Source: Pseudomonas japonica (GTDB lineage: Bacteria; Pseudomonadota; Gammaproteobacteria; Pseudomonadales; Pseudomonadaceae). Taken from it: 64,000 bases of DNA. The stretch lies in NCBI RefSeq assembly GCF_013522925.1, contig NZ_JAAMQU010000004.1, positions 248,001-312,000 of the forward strand, given 5' to 3'. The notes beneath the pieces were generated by a model. That model saw only the letters and a list, made by a program, of their open reading frames with translations, did not search any database and was not told the origin of the DNA. This document shows positions 22,584 through 30,927 of this stretch, one piece after another (position 1 is the first letter of the stretch; every line of letters starts with the position of its first letter). The position numbers and the translations under genes were made by a program.

Positions 22584-24590
22584 TTATGCAGACAATTCGG
22601 CTATCCCTAACGCCTCGATGTCAGGCAGCCCTGCCTGGGCAAACACGAATAACTCATTACTTAACAAGTGAGCCAAATCGCCACCCAAAGTCACCTGAAA
22701 ACGTTCGCCAGCACCATTGGTATCGTAACTCTTGAGGTACGTAGTGGCTTCTGTTTCGCTGGCGGTGACCGCCAGTGTGCCGTCATGACCATTGCCCAGT
22801 GCAGTGAAGCCCAATGCAGACACATCGATACGGTCGGTGAACACGTCAAAGTCCACTATAAGGTCGCTGTAGCTTTGATTGGCGGTACGATAGCTATCGG
22901 TCAGCTGTGAATAATGAAAGATATCAGCCCCATCAAAGCCGTAAATAACGTCACGGCCTGCTCCGCCGTCCAGAATATCGTGGCCCATGCCCCCTATAAG
23001 GTGATCGTCACCGTTTTCACCGTGTAGCTCGGCGCCGAGGTTGGAAGCATAGATTCTCTGCTGGTAGTCATCACCGAGGATAATTGCGGTTACAAACTCG
23101 ATGCTTGACGTATGCAAGCCATCGCTGACATCGCCATCCAGCGCCAATTCAAAGCGGTGGCCATGCACATCCGCGTCAAAACTCTTGAGGTAGGTACGGG
23201 TGCCGCTGGCGTTCACCCGTACCGCCAAGGTGCCGTCATGACCATCGCCCAAGCCTGTGTAGCCCAGTGCCGAGAGATCGAGAACATCCTCTACCGGGTT
23301 GAAGTCCACGACGCGATCAGTGAGGGCTGCGCTGACGGAACGGTAGCTGTGGTCACGCTCAGTAAAGCGAAACACGTCCGTACCAGCACCACCGCTGAGG
23401 TGATCACGACCAGCTCCGCCGTCAAGCAGGTCATTGCCCTGCGCGCCTGAGATGGATTCGTCCTCTCTGGTGCCGGCCAAGAAATTGTTCCCATACCCTC
23501 CGGTCAGGTAGTGCAAGCCATCGGCACGGTCACCGAAGGTAGTGTCAAGGGTCCCGTTTGGATTCAATTGCAGGGCCGCAAAGTCTGCATTACCGGCTGT
23601 GTTCTGCCCACTACCGGTAAGCAGGATCCTGCCATCGTCCCGCACATTGATTGTCTGTGCTGTGTCAGGGCCGGCTTGAAAATCGAAGATCGCCTTGCCG
23701 TTATCTCCAAAGCTTGTGTCCAGGCTACCGTCCTGGTTAAGGCGAATCACACTGAAGTCAACGTCGCTAGCACTCGTCTCACTGTTGCCCGCGATTAGGA
23801 GCTTGCCATCTGCCTGCACCGCAACGGCATGAGCAAAATCATGGCCTTCGGCGATATCAAAGGTAGCGATACCTTCTTTGCCAAAGGTAGCGTCCAAGGT
23901 GCCGTCCGCATTGAAACGCACAACACTGAAATCTGCGTGTGTCCCAAGGTAGCTATGGCCGGCCACGATCAGTTGACCATTGCTCTGAAGGGTAAGAGGC
24001 GTGCTGCTTGCGAACTGCAGGCCTTCGGGCAATGCATAAGTGGCAACGCCGTGGCTGCCAAGGCTCACGTCGAGCACTCCGCTGTACGAAAAATGCGCGA
24101 GGCTGAGCATAGAATTGCTGCGCGCACTGGCGAGGAATGTGCTGTCTGCTTCTATCTGCACACTGCTGTAAGCCGGTGTTGCGCTCTCCGGTGGAAGGGC
24201 CACGGACGCATATTTATCAGGGCGAGCATTGAGGGTACTGTCTACCGACAGAACGTTGAGGCCGTACGTATCGCCTCCATTGACAATGAGGCTGGTCAGG
24301 ATACGTCCGTACGGGTAGGCAGCCAGGCCATGGCGATCATCGAAGGGGGCGTTCTGCGGCAGAATTTGGATTGCATCGCGGCTGTAATCGAAATCACGCT
24401 GGCCGTTGGTCCGTAGCTGGGCCATGGCATAACCCTCGCGGTCGGCATTAGACGTCGACCCTACCAGCCAGATACCCCCTCCGGTGATTGTCGTGCTGTA
24501 GTTGGCATCCACATCGCCTGTGATATCGACGAGGGTTTTACCGGTGCGCAGGGGAGTGGAAGCGCTGACTTTGAGCGAGTCAGGTAGCAT
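22584..24590 (-). CDS. RTX-type secreted protein with delta-60 repeats
   Basis: This protein has 668 residues from ATG 24590 (GGAG just upstream). Residues about 190-360 contain delta-60 repeats such as FNADGTLDATFGKEG and LNQDGSLDTSFGDNG, predicted to form a propeller-like domain. The rest has two blocks of RTX nonapeptides (GNDLLDGGAGRDHLSGGAG; GHDILDGGAGRDVIYGFDG), each followed by a serralysin-C-like domain (DFNPVEDVLDLSALGYTGL; DFDVFTDRIDVSALGFTAL). It should bind calcium and leave the cell by type I secretion. No transporter genes are adjacent. There is no protease motif, so an adhesin or surface protein is more likely than an enzyme. Confidence 0.85.
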   Translation of the reverse strand: MLPDSLKVSASTPLRTGKTLVDITGDVDANYSTTITGGGIWLVGSTSNADREGYAMAQLRTNGQRDFDYSRDAIQILPQNAPFDDRHGLAAYPYGRILTSLIVNGGDTYGLNVLSVDSTLNARPDKYASVALPPESATPAYSSVQIEADSTFLASARSNSMLSLAHFSYSGVLDVSLGSHGVATYALPEGLQFASSTPLTLQSNGQLIVAGHSYLGTHADFSVVRFNADGTLDATFGKEGIATFDIAEGHDFAHAVAVQADGKLLIAGNSETSASDVDFSVIRLNQDGSLDTSFGDNGKAIFDFQAGPDTAQTINVRDDGRILLTGSGQNTAGNADFAALQLNPNGTLDTTFGDRADGLHYLTGGYGNNFLAGTREDESISGAQGNDLLDGGAGRDHLSGGAGTDVFRFTERDHSYRSVSAALTDRVVDFNPVEDVLDLSALGYTGLGDGHDGTLAVRVNASGTRTYLKSFDADVHGHRFELALDGDVSDGLHTSSIEFVTAIILGDDYQQRIYASNLGAELHGENGDDHLIGGMGHDILDGGAGRDVIYGFDGADIFHYSQLTDSYRTANQSYSDLIVDFDVFTDRIDVSALGFTALGNGHDGTLAVTASETEATTYLKSYDTNGAGERFQVTLGGDLAHLLSNELFVFAQAGLPDIEALGIAELSA

Positions 24591-24855
24591 AGCCGTCTCC
24601 AAGAGTAGAACCTTCGCAGGTTCCGGGGGCTGCCCTGAATACTAGACGTGAATGGCTCGGAAGTCAGTGCATTGGTCGGTTCGAGCATAGAAGATGGCAA
24701 AGCCGGTAAAGGCCGCGCTCGCCAAGCATACCCATAGCCTACTCATTCCTTTACAGCTTCCATAGCAGTCAGGGCCGTTCTCTGATGGATCGAGATAACC
24801 TATTTATCGGTGATTTTTATCTTTCCTGATCAAAGTCGGATCGAATTGCCTCCTT

Positions 24856-25623
24856 TCACCTTCGCTTGACTTGGCGTATGTAGCGCTTTACGTCATCAAT
24901 GGCAGGCATTACCGCTAGGGTTCCTAGTGCCATCGCAAGTGGCACCGTGGCGATGTATCCGACCTGCTTGAATCCAAATGCGCCGATCACGCCCCCAGCA
25001 AAGAAGCTAAGGGCGAGCACTATCAACATCTTAAGGCGGCCGCGGTCGGCGATCACTTTTGGACGCGCCGATGCAGTGGGAGCATTCCAATAAAAAAGTT
25101 TCCCGAATTCAATACCGATATCCGTCACGATGCCGGTGATATGCGTCGTTCTAATTTCAGCTCGAGAGATTTTAGTGATTACTGCGTTTTGTAGCCCCAT
25201 GATGAAACACAGCAGCATTACGGTGGCGGACACGAATAAGCCATCGACCGTGGATAGCCGAGTACCTAGAAAACCGAAGCAGATAAGCAGCGTAGCTTCG
25301 AGAAGGAGAGGTAAGGCAAACTCGCTGTGCATACGCCGGCGGCGCGAGTAATTGATCATAACCGCCGAGCAACCCGCTCCTGTCATAAATGACAGCAATG
25401 CCCCGGTACCGCTGAGCGCTAGTCCAAATGACCCCAATACCGTGTTATCCGCTATGGCGGAGAGGATACCCGTCATGTGTGATGTGTACTGCTGAACCGC
25501 CAGGTAACCACCAGCGTTCACCGCGCCTGCTACAAAGGCCAAAGCGTAACCGAGCTGTCGGTTAGCCCTCACGCTTCGCCTTCGCCCGGCAAGGCTCCTT
25601 ATATATCTGATCGATACGTTCAC
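24856..25623 (-). CDS. DUF1275 (YoaK-type) membrane protein
   Basis: This 255-residue protein starts at GTG 25623 with GGAGG before it. It has six to seven membrane segments. Family motifs are AFVAGAVNAGGYLAVQQYTSHMTG at residues 29-52, ALLSFMTGAGCSAVMI and the AEIRTTHITGIVTDIGIEFG stretch. Function in the family is undefined; members are called putative transporters. It stands alone. Confidence 0.88.
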   Translation of the reverse strand: MNVSIRYIRSLAGRRRSVRANRQLGYALAFVAGAVNAGGYLAVQQYTSHMTGILSAIADNTVLGSFGLALSGTGALLSFMTGAGCSAVMINYSRRRRMHSEFALPLLLEATLLICFGFLGTRLSTVDGLFVSATVMLLCFIMGLQNAVITKISRAEIRTTHITGIVTDIGIEFGKLFYWNAPTASARPKVIADRGRLKMLIVLALSFFAGGVIGAFGFKQVGYIATVPLAMALGTLAVMPAIDDVKRYIRQVKRR

Positions 25624-25927
25624 CTCTGCCTCCAGAGCCGGACAGCCAGATAGTCAAATCAACACCTTAGCGGTGGAGTTCGTATCGCCTATGGCGCGCC
25701 TAGCGAAAAAGCATCGAGAGATAGGCCCGAACAGGATCTCATCAAGGGGCCTCCGAAAAAATCATGCTCATCCCCTCCGGGGCTAACAAGTCTTGCCAAG
25801 CCCGCCTGAGGCCGGCATTGGAGAAAAAGATTGTCGCGCCACAGATTAATAAAAAGGGCTGGAGGGGGAGAGAGCCGGCATTATCTACCCGGCAGTCCAC
25901 TGCACAGATTTTTTTCAAATGCGCTGA
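25624..25927. other. Long upstream region of the HAD-ATPase gene
   Basis: No convincing gene is seen. The stretch contains small GC hairpins (for example CCCCTCCGGGG near 25770) and purine-rich tracts. It ends at the Anr box before the HAD-ATPase fusion gene. Confidence 0.4.
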
Positions 25928-25941
25928 TTGATGTGGATCAA
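25928..25941. promoter_or_regulatory. Anr/Fnr box
   Basis: TTGATgtggATCAA is a perfect Anr/Fnr palindrome. It lies 75 bases before the GTG of the HAD-ATPase fusion gene, a distance suited to class II activation at about -41.5. Confidence 0.85.
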
Positions 25942-26015
25942 ATCAGGACGGGCTTGAAACGACCAATATACAACTGCCAAGCCTGGTAGCGCTCGAATCA
26001 TGAATCGGAGGCGCC

Positions 26016-27695
26016 GTGCATTTTCTAGCCCTGGCTCTCGACTACGACGGAACCATTGCCGAAAACGGGAGTGTTTCTGAGTGCGTGTACGAGGCGCTGG
26101 AAACACTCAGACGCACTGGGCGAAAGACCCTGTTAGTCACTGGCCGGGAGCTTCAATCACTGAAGCATCGGTGTCCGCGCCTGGATGTCTTTGACCTGGT
26201 GATTGCCGAAAACGGTGCGCTTCTCTATAGCCCATGGGATGACACCGAAGAGCTCATTGCTGAACCCGCTTCGGTCGAGCTGGTTCGCGTGTTACGCGCC
26301 AAAGGGATCCCCAATCTATCGGTAGGCCAATCTGTTATTGGCACATGGCGCCCTTACGAGGAAATAGTCATAAGCGCGATCGGCGATCTCGGTCTCGAAT
26401 TGCAGATGACCTTTAATAGAGACGCGATCATGATTCTGCCACCCTCCGTCAACAAAGCATTTGGCCTGAGGGCGGCTCTCAACCGCCTGGGTATTTCCGA
26501 GGTCAACGTCGTGGGGGCGGGTGATGCCGAGAACGACCACTCGTTTCTCTCGATTTGCGGATGTGCTGCCGCGGTTGGAAATGCAATCGCGTCCATCAAG
26601 GCAGGTGCTGACGTCGAACTCACCCAACCTTACGGTGCGGGTGTCTGCGAGCTAGTCGGTATGCTCATTGAAAAGGACGTGCAGCTCGTCTCAATCGAAA
26701 GGACTGGCTTGAAAGTAGGGAAAACAACCGAAGCCCATCCAGTTTGGCTAAAAGCCGAAAGCGTTATGCTTGTGCTTGGGAATTCAGGGGCCGGCAAATC
26801 CAGCTACGTTACCTGGCTGACCGAGCGCATGGTAGAGGCCCGCCAGGAGTTTTGTGTCATTGATCCGGAGGGAGACTACCTGACGTTGAAAAACGCGGTA
26901 ACCATAGGCGGGCTTACCGTCCCCCCTACCACCGAGGAGTCAGTCCACCACCTTTTGCAAGCGCAGCTCAACGTTGTGGTCAGCACCGTAGCGCTCGATC
27001 ACCCCGCCAGGGTGCAACTGTTCGGCGAGTTATTGCCGTTCATTCAGCAGCTTCGAAGCGCATCAGGCCGGCCTTATTGGCTGATCGTGGACGAGGCCCA
27101 CTACATGCTGCCCTATTGCGCGCGCTGGCCGGAGAAATTTCTGGGTGGTGTGGGGGCCGTGCTCGTCGCTCTGGATTTCGACCAGGTGTGCCCGACGCTG
27201 GTAGGTGACGTTAACGTCCTTGTCGCCCTGGGTAGCACGGCCCGCGATGCTATCGAGCGGTTTGCCAACCAGAGACAACGGCCATGTCCTCAACTCCCAG
27301 AACGGCTGCCGGGCAGCGAATACGCCTGTTTGTGGAATCTGGATGAAGGTGACAACGTTGTTCTATTGGAGCCCGTGCAGCCTGCCCAGCGCCATTATCG
27401 GCATAGCGGAAAATATGTGACAGGCAACGTTGGCCCGTGGCATGCCTTCTATTTTCCAGCCTTGGCGCAACGTGCGGAAAACCTGATCCAATTTATCTTA
27501 CTGGCCACAAGGCTCGACCACGCTGCACTCAAGCGTCACTTGGAAGCCGGTGACTTCACCAATTGGTTCCGCCACGTTATCCGTGATGATGTGCTGGCCA
27601 GCAAGACACACCTTATCGAAGTCGATCCGCTGCTGGAGCCAAGGGAGGCCTTGCGACACCTCGAAGCGCTGGTACGCTCGCGTTATCGTATTTGA
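26016..27695 (+). CDS. HAD-IIB phosphatase fused to a HerA/FtsK-like P-loop ATPase
   Basis: This 559-residue protein starts at GTG 26016 with GGAG 5 bases before. Residues 1-220 are a complete HAD domain with a C2 cap: motif I DYDGT (9-13, nucleophile D9 and D11), motif II TGR (42-44), motif III K147 and motif IV GDAEND (169-174). Residues 245-559 are a P-loop ATPase: Walker A GNSGAGKSS (255-263), a HerA-like IDPEGDY (282-288) and Walker B LIVDEAHYM (356-364). No signal peptide or membrane helix is present. All key residues of both halves are intact, so both activities are plausible. The substrate is unknown. A perfect Anr box upstream predicts low-oxygen induction. Confidence 0.85.
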   Translation: MHFLALALDYDGTIAENGSVSECVYEALETLRRTGRKTLLVTGRELQSLKHRCPRLDVFDLVIAENGALLYSPWDDTEELIAEPASVELVRVLRAKGIPNLSVGQSVIGTWRPYEEIVISAIGDLGLELQMTFNRDAIMILPPSVNKAFGLRAALNRLGISEVNVVGAGDAENDHSFLSICGCAAAVGNAIASIKAGADVELTQPYGAGVCELVGMLIEKDVQLVSIERTGLKVGKTTEAHPVWLKAESVMLVLGNSGAGKSSYVTWLTERMVEARQEFCVIDPEGDYLTLKNAVTIGGLTVPPTTEESVHHLLQAQLNVVVSTVALDHPARVQLFGELLPFIQQLRSASGRPYWLIVDEAHYMLPYCARWPEKFLGGVGAVLVALDFDQVCPTLVGDVNVLVALGSTARDAIERFANQRQRPCPQLPERLPGSEYACLWNLDEGDNVVLLEPVQPAQRHYRHSGKYVTGNVGPWHAFYFPALAQRAENLIQFILLATRLDHAALKRHLEAGDFTNWFRHVIRDDVLASKTHLIEVDPLLEPREALRHLEALVRSRYRI

Positions 27696-27782
27696 CTCCG
27701 CCTCCGCGAAACCGGACCGTTCTGACACGGCCCGGCTGCGCTTGTCATCCCGCCCTTCCAGGAACAACTGGGGTAAGCTGCA

Positions 27783-28322
27783 TCAATCCGTAGCTATAGT
27801 TACGCTCTTTTCCGGCTGTATGGCGTCTGCTTTCTTGGGTAGCGTTACCTTGAGTACTCCGTCCTTGAATCTGGCCCCGATACCTTCGGCGTCTACGCTC
27901 TTGGGCAGCGTAAACGCCCGTTCGAATGATCCGTAGCGTCGTTCGGTGAGGTGATAGTTCTTGGAGGTATCTTCATGCTCCTCGAGCTTTTCCCCCTTCA
28001 GATGCAAGATCCCGTTGATGACCTTTACCGAAAGCTGCTTTTGATCAACGCCTGGCACTTCGGCCGAGATCTCATAGGATTTTTCGGTTTCCGCGATATC
28101 CACCGCAGGAGCTTGCAACTTGACGGCCCCACTCAACCAGTAAGGGTCATCATCAAATCGCCGCCCTTTGGGGAAAAGCGAAGGCACTCCCGAAAAATCA
28201 TGGAACAGCTGCTCGAACTGGCGACGCATGTGCTCGAAGGGGTGCCGACTATCCGTACTGATACTCACGTTGCGCTCGGGTTTTTCGTTCTTTGGCTTAA
28301 CCGTCTTCAGGACATTGACCAT
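27783..28322 (-). CDS. Small heat-shock protein, Hsp20/alpha-crystallin family
   Basis: This protein has 179 residues from ATG 28322 (MVNVLKTVKPKNEKPERNVS); an upstream frame extension lacks family similarity. The alpha-crystallin domain runs from about residue 75 (VDIAETEKSYEISAEVPGVD) to the diagnostic GVLKVTLPKK near the C-terminus. It is an ATP-independent holdase chaperone. A perfect Anr box lies about 90 bases upstream, so it belongs to the low-oxygen stress set. Confidence 0.94.
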   Translation of the reverse strand: MVNVLKTVKPKNEKPERNVSISTDSRHPFEHMRRQFEQLFHDFSGVPSLFPKGRRFDDDPYWLSGAVKLQAPAVDIAETEKSYEISAEVPGVDQKQLSVKVINGILHLKGEKLEEHEDTSKNYHLTERRYGSFERAFTLPKSVDAEGIGARFKDGVLKVTLPKKADAIQPEKSVTIATD

Positions 28323-28411
28323 GAGATTTTCACTCCATAAGAGGCCAGGGCCATCCCAATGAAAGCCTGGCAAATCACACCGTCAATTTGCGCCACTTCA
28401 CCGCTACCGCT

Positions 28412-28425
28412 TTGATCAGGATCAA
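28412..28425. promoter_or_regulatory. Anr/Fnr box upstream of hsp20
   Basis: TTGATcaggATCAA is a perfect palindrome, 90 bases before the hsp20 ATG and just after the stop of the upstream stress-protein gene on the same strand. Confidence 0.85.
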
Positions 28426-28436
28426 GAGTGGCAGCG

Positions 28437-29345
28437 CTACCTTCCAGCGCTGCGAGGGTTGACCGTCAGCAGGCTGCTATACAAATGGTTAACCACATGC
28501 TCAGTGGTACTGCCCAACAACACATGCGCCAGGTCGCGGTGCACCGTGCCGAGGACTACAACATCCATATCCTGGCTCGACGTGTAGGATTCGATCATCC
28601 GCGCAGGGCTGCCAACCACCATATGGCGCCTATCGACCGCAATCCCCGCACGGTCAGCCAACTCGGCAAACGCCGTTTTCGCTTCGGCGTACAGCTTCTC
28701 CGCCGCCGAAGGCTCATACCCCCAACCGTCCTCGGCGAATAGATAAGAGAGGTCATACACGTAAAGCACCTCCAGTTGAGCTCCGCATTGCTCTGCCAGC
28801 GCCGTGGCCGTGGTAAGAATCTGCTGGTTCAGGTGTTCGAATTCATCGTCGGCATGAAAAGGGTCCACGGCCGCGACAATCCTGCGCGGCAACCCGCGCT
28901 GGACCTTTGCCACCAGATGTAATGGCGTCCGGCATGCATGCAGCAAGCACCGATCAAGAGAGGTGAACAACGCCCGACTTATCCAAGATTCGTGACGTAA
29001 ATCCTTGATTACCATCGAGGGCTGGAGGTCCTGGATGTAAGCGGGAATTTCATCGAATGGGTGCTTTACCCACATTACTTCGGTCGTTACGGTTACGCCC
29101 ATATGCCGAATGCCCAGCGCTTGCTTCTCCAGCCAGTCACGGTGGCTGTGCAAATAATCGAGGCGAATCTCGTTTATGGCTGAATCGTTAGCCAGGCCCG
29201 CTTCGGCGATGCCATCGATGTAGTCAAACGCCACGATGTGCAGTTTGGCATTTTTAGCCTTGGCCAAGGCGGCAGCCCTGTCGAACGCCGGTGTGCGGTT
29301 CATTAATGGAGTGGCGATCAACAGCAAGCGCTCGGATGTAGCCAT
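28437..29345 (-). CDS. Tandem universal stress protein (copy 1)
   Basis: This protein has 302 residues from ATG 29345 with GGGAGG upstream. It contains two Usp domains in tandem (UspE-like), starting ERLLLIATPLMNRTPAFDRA and with the second at about residue 155 (RRIVAAVDPFHADDEFEHLN). The C-terminal nucleotide-loop region VVLGTVHRDLAHVLLGST keeps the last G-S/T but lacks the second Gly of the classic GxxG motif. It is closely similar to copy 3 at 33386, a local duplication. An Anr box lies 86 bases upstream. Confidence 0.93.
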   Translation of the reverse strand: MATSERLLLIATPLMNRTPAFDRAAALAKAKNAKLHIVAFDYIDGIAEAGLANDSAINEIRLDYLHSHRDWLEKQALGIRHMGVTVTTEVMWVKHPFDEIPAYIQDLQPSMVIKDLRHESWISRALFTSLDRCLLHACRTPLHLVAKVQRGLPRRIVAAVDPFHADDEFEHLNQQILTTATALAEQCGAQLEVLYVYDLSYLFAEDGWGYEPSAAEKLYAEAKTAFAELADRAGIAVDRRHMVVGSPARMIESYTSSQDMDVVVLGTVHRDLAHVLLGSTTEHVVNHLYSSLLTVNPRSAGR

Positions 29346-29430
29346 GTTTGCATCCTCCCGATGAGCGCCGCGCAACAGTTAACGCCACGCGAGCGTGAGG
29401 CTAATGCTCGGCGTTCTTGATGGGCGACGC

Positions 29431-29444
29431 TTGATCTCCATCAA
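29431..29444. promoter_or_regulatory. Anr/Fnr box in divergent usp-usp gap
   Basis: TTGATctccATCAA is a perfect palindrome between the divergent stress genes. It lies 86 bases from the minus-strand start and 128 bases from the plus-strand start, so it may serve either or both. Confidence 0.85.
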
Positions 29445-29571
29445 TCCGCCTGTAGTGGGGTTGGCCATTGACGCACAGAGATTTGCCCAAATCTGATTTT
29501 GGTCATAACGCTCACTGCCCCACCGTGCACACTCTGTCGATGCGTCTAGTCCTTACTATTGCGAGCCCGCC

Positions 29572-30477
29572 ATGGATACCTCCGAACGCATCCTGTTGAT
29601 CGCATCGCCCAGCCTGCATAAAACGCCAGCGTTCGAGCGTGCCGTCGCCCTGGCCCGAGCCAAGGACTGCCCGCTCCACATTGCCGCACTGGATCATCTG
29701 GAAGGTTTGGCCACGTCCCTGCTCGTAGACCCAAGCGCCATGGAAAAGGCGCGCCGAAATTATGTTGATCGCCACCATCAGTGGCTGATAGACCAGACCC
29801 GTCCATTGCAAGCGATGGGGATCAAGGTGTCCTCCCAAGTCATCTGGTGCGAAAATCCCGTAGCTGAGACCGTGGCTCTGGTACACGACCTGACGCCATC
29901 CGTGGTGATCAAAGACGTCCAGCAGGAGGGGCTGCTCAAGCGAGCGCTTTTCACGACCCAGGACATTCACCTGCTACAGGGGTGTCCCGTGCCTCTGCAC
30001 CTGGTCAGCCGCGCCGAGAATGCCGTGCCCCGTAACCTTCTCGTTGCTGTAGACCTGTTTGACCAGGAAACGCACGGGCCGCAAGTCAACGCCGAACTCA
30101 TCAAGCAGGGGCTCAAGTTGGGTGAACAGTGCAATGCTGACGTCCACCTGCTGTACACCTATGACCTGAGCTCCATGGATGCCGCGGAGGCAGGTTTCGG
30201 CCACCCTGGTCAATGGCATACGACTCACTTGGCGAGCGAACTTCACCTGCAGCAGGAACAAGCGTTTGCCGCGATGGCCGACGACTTTGGCTTTCCCGAG
30301 ACGAATCGCCACCTGATCACAGGTTACCCAGGCAAAGTCATCACGGCGCTTGCTCAGCACCGCCAGATGGACATGATTCTGCTTGCACGGGTACAGCGGC
30401 GGGGCCTGGGCAAATGGCTGGGCGGCACAGCCGAATACTGCCTCTACCGAATGCATAGCAGCTTATGGTTGCTCTAG
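29572..30477 (+). CDS. Tandem universal stress protein (copy 2)
   Basis: This 301-residue, two-domain Usp starts MDTSERILLIASPSLHKTPA. The second domain begins near residue 150 (PRNLLVAVDLFDQETHGPQV). Its C-terminal loop is LLARVQRRGLGKWLGGTAEYCL. It is followed after 9 bases by the potassium channel gene, so they are probably cotranscribed. This suggests stress sensing linked to ion flux, which is an inference. Confidence 0.93.
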   Translation: MDTSERILLIASPSLHKTPAFERAVALARAKDCPLHIAALDHLEGLATSLLVDPSAMEKARRNYVDRHHQWLIDQTRPLQAMGIKVSSQVIWCENPVAETVALVHDLTPSVVIKDVQQEGLLKRALFTTQDIHLLQGCPVPLHLVSRAENAVPRNLLVAVDLFDQETHGPQVNAELIKQGLKLGEQCNADVHLLYTYDLSSMDAAEAGFGHPGQWHTTHLASELHLQQEQAFAAMADDFGFPETNRHLITGYPGKVITALAQHRQMDMILLARVQRRGLGKWLGGTAEYCLYRMHSSLWLL

Positions 30478-30486
30478 GCACCGGTT

Positions 30487-30912
30487 ATGATCGGCATCGT
30501 CGTATTGAACACCACGGTGGTTACCCTGGCAGTGCTGATTCACTATGAGTGTCTTCTACGGCTCAATGGGTGGATGCCCCGCCTGGGAATATGGCACCGC
30601 TTCAGAATTGCCTTCGGCGTACTGGGAGCACTGGCGGCCCATGCATTGGAAATCTGGTGTTTCGCCCTGGCTTACTTCGGCCTGTTACGCACCGGAATGT
30701 ATGGAAGCCTTGCTGGCGCATTCGATGGCTCGTTGCTCGACTGCGCATACTTTTCGTTCACCACCTTTACGACCATCGGCTTCGGGGACATTGAGCCCAT
30801 CGGGGCCTTGAAGTTTTTGACCGGCCTTGAAGGCTTGACGGGCCTCGTTTTGATCAGCTGGACCGCATCGTTCCTGTTTCTGGAGATGCAGCGTTACTGG
30901 AAGGACCACTGA
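30487..30912 (+). CDS. Two-TM potassium-channel-like protein (Ion_trans_2)
   Basis: This 141-residue membrane protein has an N-terminal TM (residues 2-22), a second at about 40-65, a pore helix and the selectivity filter TTIGFGD (near residues 95-101), then a last TM (LEGLTGLVLISWTASFLFLEM). The filter matches K-channel TVGYGD/TIGFGD signatures. No cytosolic RCK/TrkA-N domain is present. It sits 9 bases after a Usp gene, and the partner Usp could act as its nucleotide sensor in trans. Confidence 0.88.
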   Translation: MIGIVVLNTTVVTLAVLIHYECLLRLNGWMPRLGIWHRFRIAFGVLGALAAHALEIWCFALAYFGLLRTGMYGSLAGAFDGSLLDCAYFSFTTFTTIGFGDIEPIGALKFLTGLEGLTGLVLISWTASFLFLEMQRYWKDH

Positions 30913-30927
30913 TGCCTGTCAGCGAGT

